A stretch of DNA of 64,000 nt from Paroedura picta (taxonomy: Eukaryota; Chordata; Lepidosauria; Squamata; Gekkonidae): positions 43,567,001-43,631,000 of the forward strand of contig NC_135376.1 in the NCBI RefSeq assembly GCF_049243985.1, given 5' to 3'. The notes beneath the pieces were generated by a model. That model saw only the letters and a list, made by a program, of their open reading frames with translations. It was not told the DNA's origin and ran no database searches. Both the position numbers and the translations under genes were made by a program. Positions 63,491 through 64,000 of the stretch are shown here, one piece after another (position 1 is the stretch's first letter; every line of letters starts with the position of its first letter).

Positions 63491-64000
63491 TTTCACCAGT
63501 TGTTCATTTTTCACTAGCCACTCGTGCTGCGTCATATTGGTTGTAAAACCATTAGGGGGATAAGAAGTTGAGATGGATTTATGTGTGTCTAGCTCAAGGC
63601 AGCTTAGAACATATCCCAAGGTATGGGGGCCATATATTGCCACAAACTCTGGCTCTGTGATGCCAGCATGAAGAATGCACTGTAGAAATAGGTGCCATAG
63701 TGCTGTACTTTGTTAAACCACAGCACAGGGCCACGAGAGTGTGGTTGCTGTTTATCTTTCAATGCAAGCTTAGAGTGATGCAGGTATTTGGAATGACTGT
63801 TTTAGGGATGGGGAGATGATGCGGCAGCAGCAAATGTGGGGGGAGCAAGGGGAAGAGAGGGGAATAAAGGAAAAAATGCTTGACTGCCCCTTTAGTAGAT
63901 TTGCAAAGCCAGATTTGTTCTCTTACACAATCTCCATTGGTTATGCTTGTTAGTTCGCTGCTATTTTTGTTCTGTTTGTGCAGCTATAGCTCCCTTATTA

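Larger units (their letters stand above)
59858..64000 (+). other. Intron 1 of the probable ARHGAP19, to window end
   Basis: I found no second coding exon. Contents are a foldback repeat (60830-60961), a cluster of three hAT elements (61948-63232), a minus-strand SINE (63262-63490) and an (AAAAC)n patch near 62617-62640. Confidence 0.5.

Overview
The window is nuclear DNA from a vertebrate, almost certainly a squamate reptile and possibly a gecko. Genes are split by GT-AG introns, promoters are CpG-rich, and the spacers hold squamate-type repeats: a Sauria-type SINE with the Bov-B-like 3' tail, 5S-rRNA-derived and tRNA-derived SINEs, CR1/L2 LINE tails, and many small hAT elements. The gecko assignment is an inference from repeat families remembered, not searched.

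The layout is a conserved block that matches human 10q24 as I know it, read in the opposite direction. From left to right: the C-terminal half of MMS19 (+, 1180-7749), ZDHHC16 (-, 9466-14726), EXOSC1 (+, 17870-22121), PGAM1 (-, 25958-29947), RRP12 (+, 34308-55960), and the probable first coding exon of ARHGAP19 (+, 59817-59857) with the start of its first intron. The first five genes alternate in strand. MMS19/ZDHHC16 and EXOSC1/PGAM1 converge tail to tail. ZDHHC16/EXOSC1 share a CpG-rich divergent promoter, and PGAM1/RRP12 diverge from separate CpG islands about 4.4 kb apart. I built every exon by hand from reading frame, splice sites and recalled human protein sequence, and the phases close. 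Predicted lengths are ZDHHC16 370 aa, EXOSC1 194 aa, PGAM1 255 aa and RRP12 1294 aa, all close to human.

These are housekeeping genes with no common pathway: Fe-S cluster targeting (MMS19), protein S-acylation (ZDHHC16), RNA exosome (EXOSC1), glycolysis (PGAM1), ribosome biogenesis (RRP12) and RhoA inactivation in mitosis (ARHGAP19). Their grouping is old synteny, not an operon-like unit.

I found no new biological system, virus-like element, CRISPR array or toxin locus. What deserves a second look is smaller: seven hAT-type elements whose 8-bp target duplications can be read directly, a Sauria-type SINE with a clean 13-bp duplication, a near-perfect palindrome between PGAM1 and RRP12, a 29-nt exon carrying the DHHC catalytic motif, a 4-bp tandem duplication that may have changed the ZDHHC16 C-terminus, and no FRAT gene where mammals have two.
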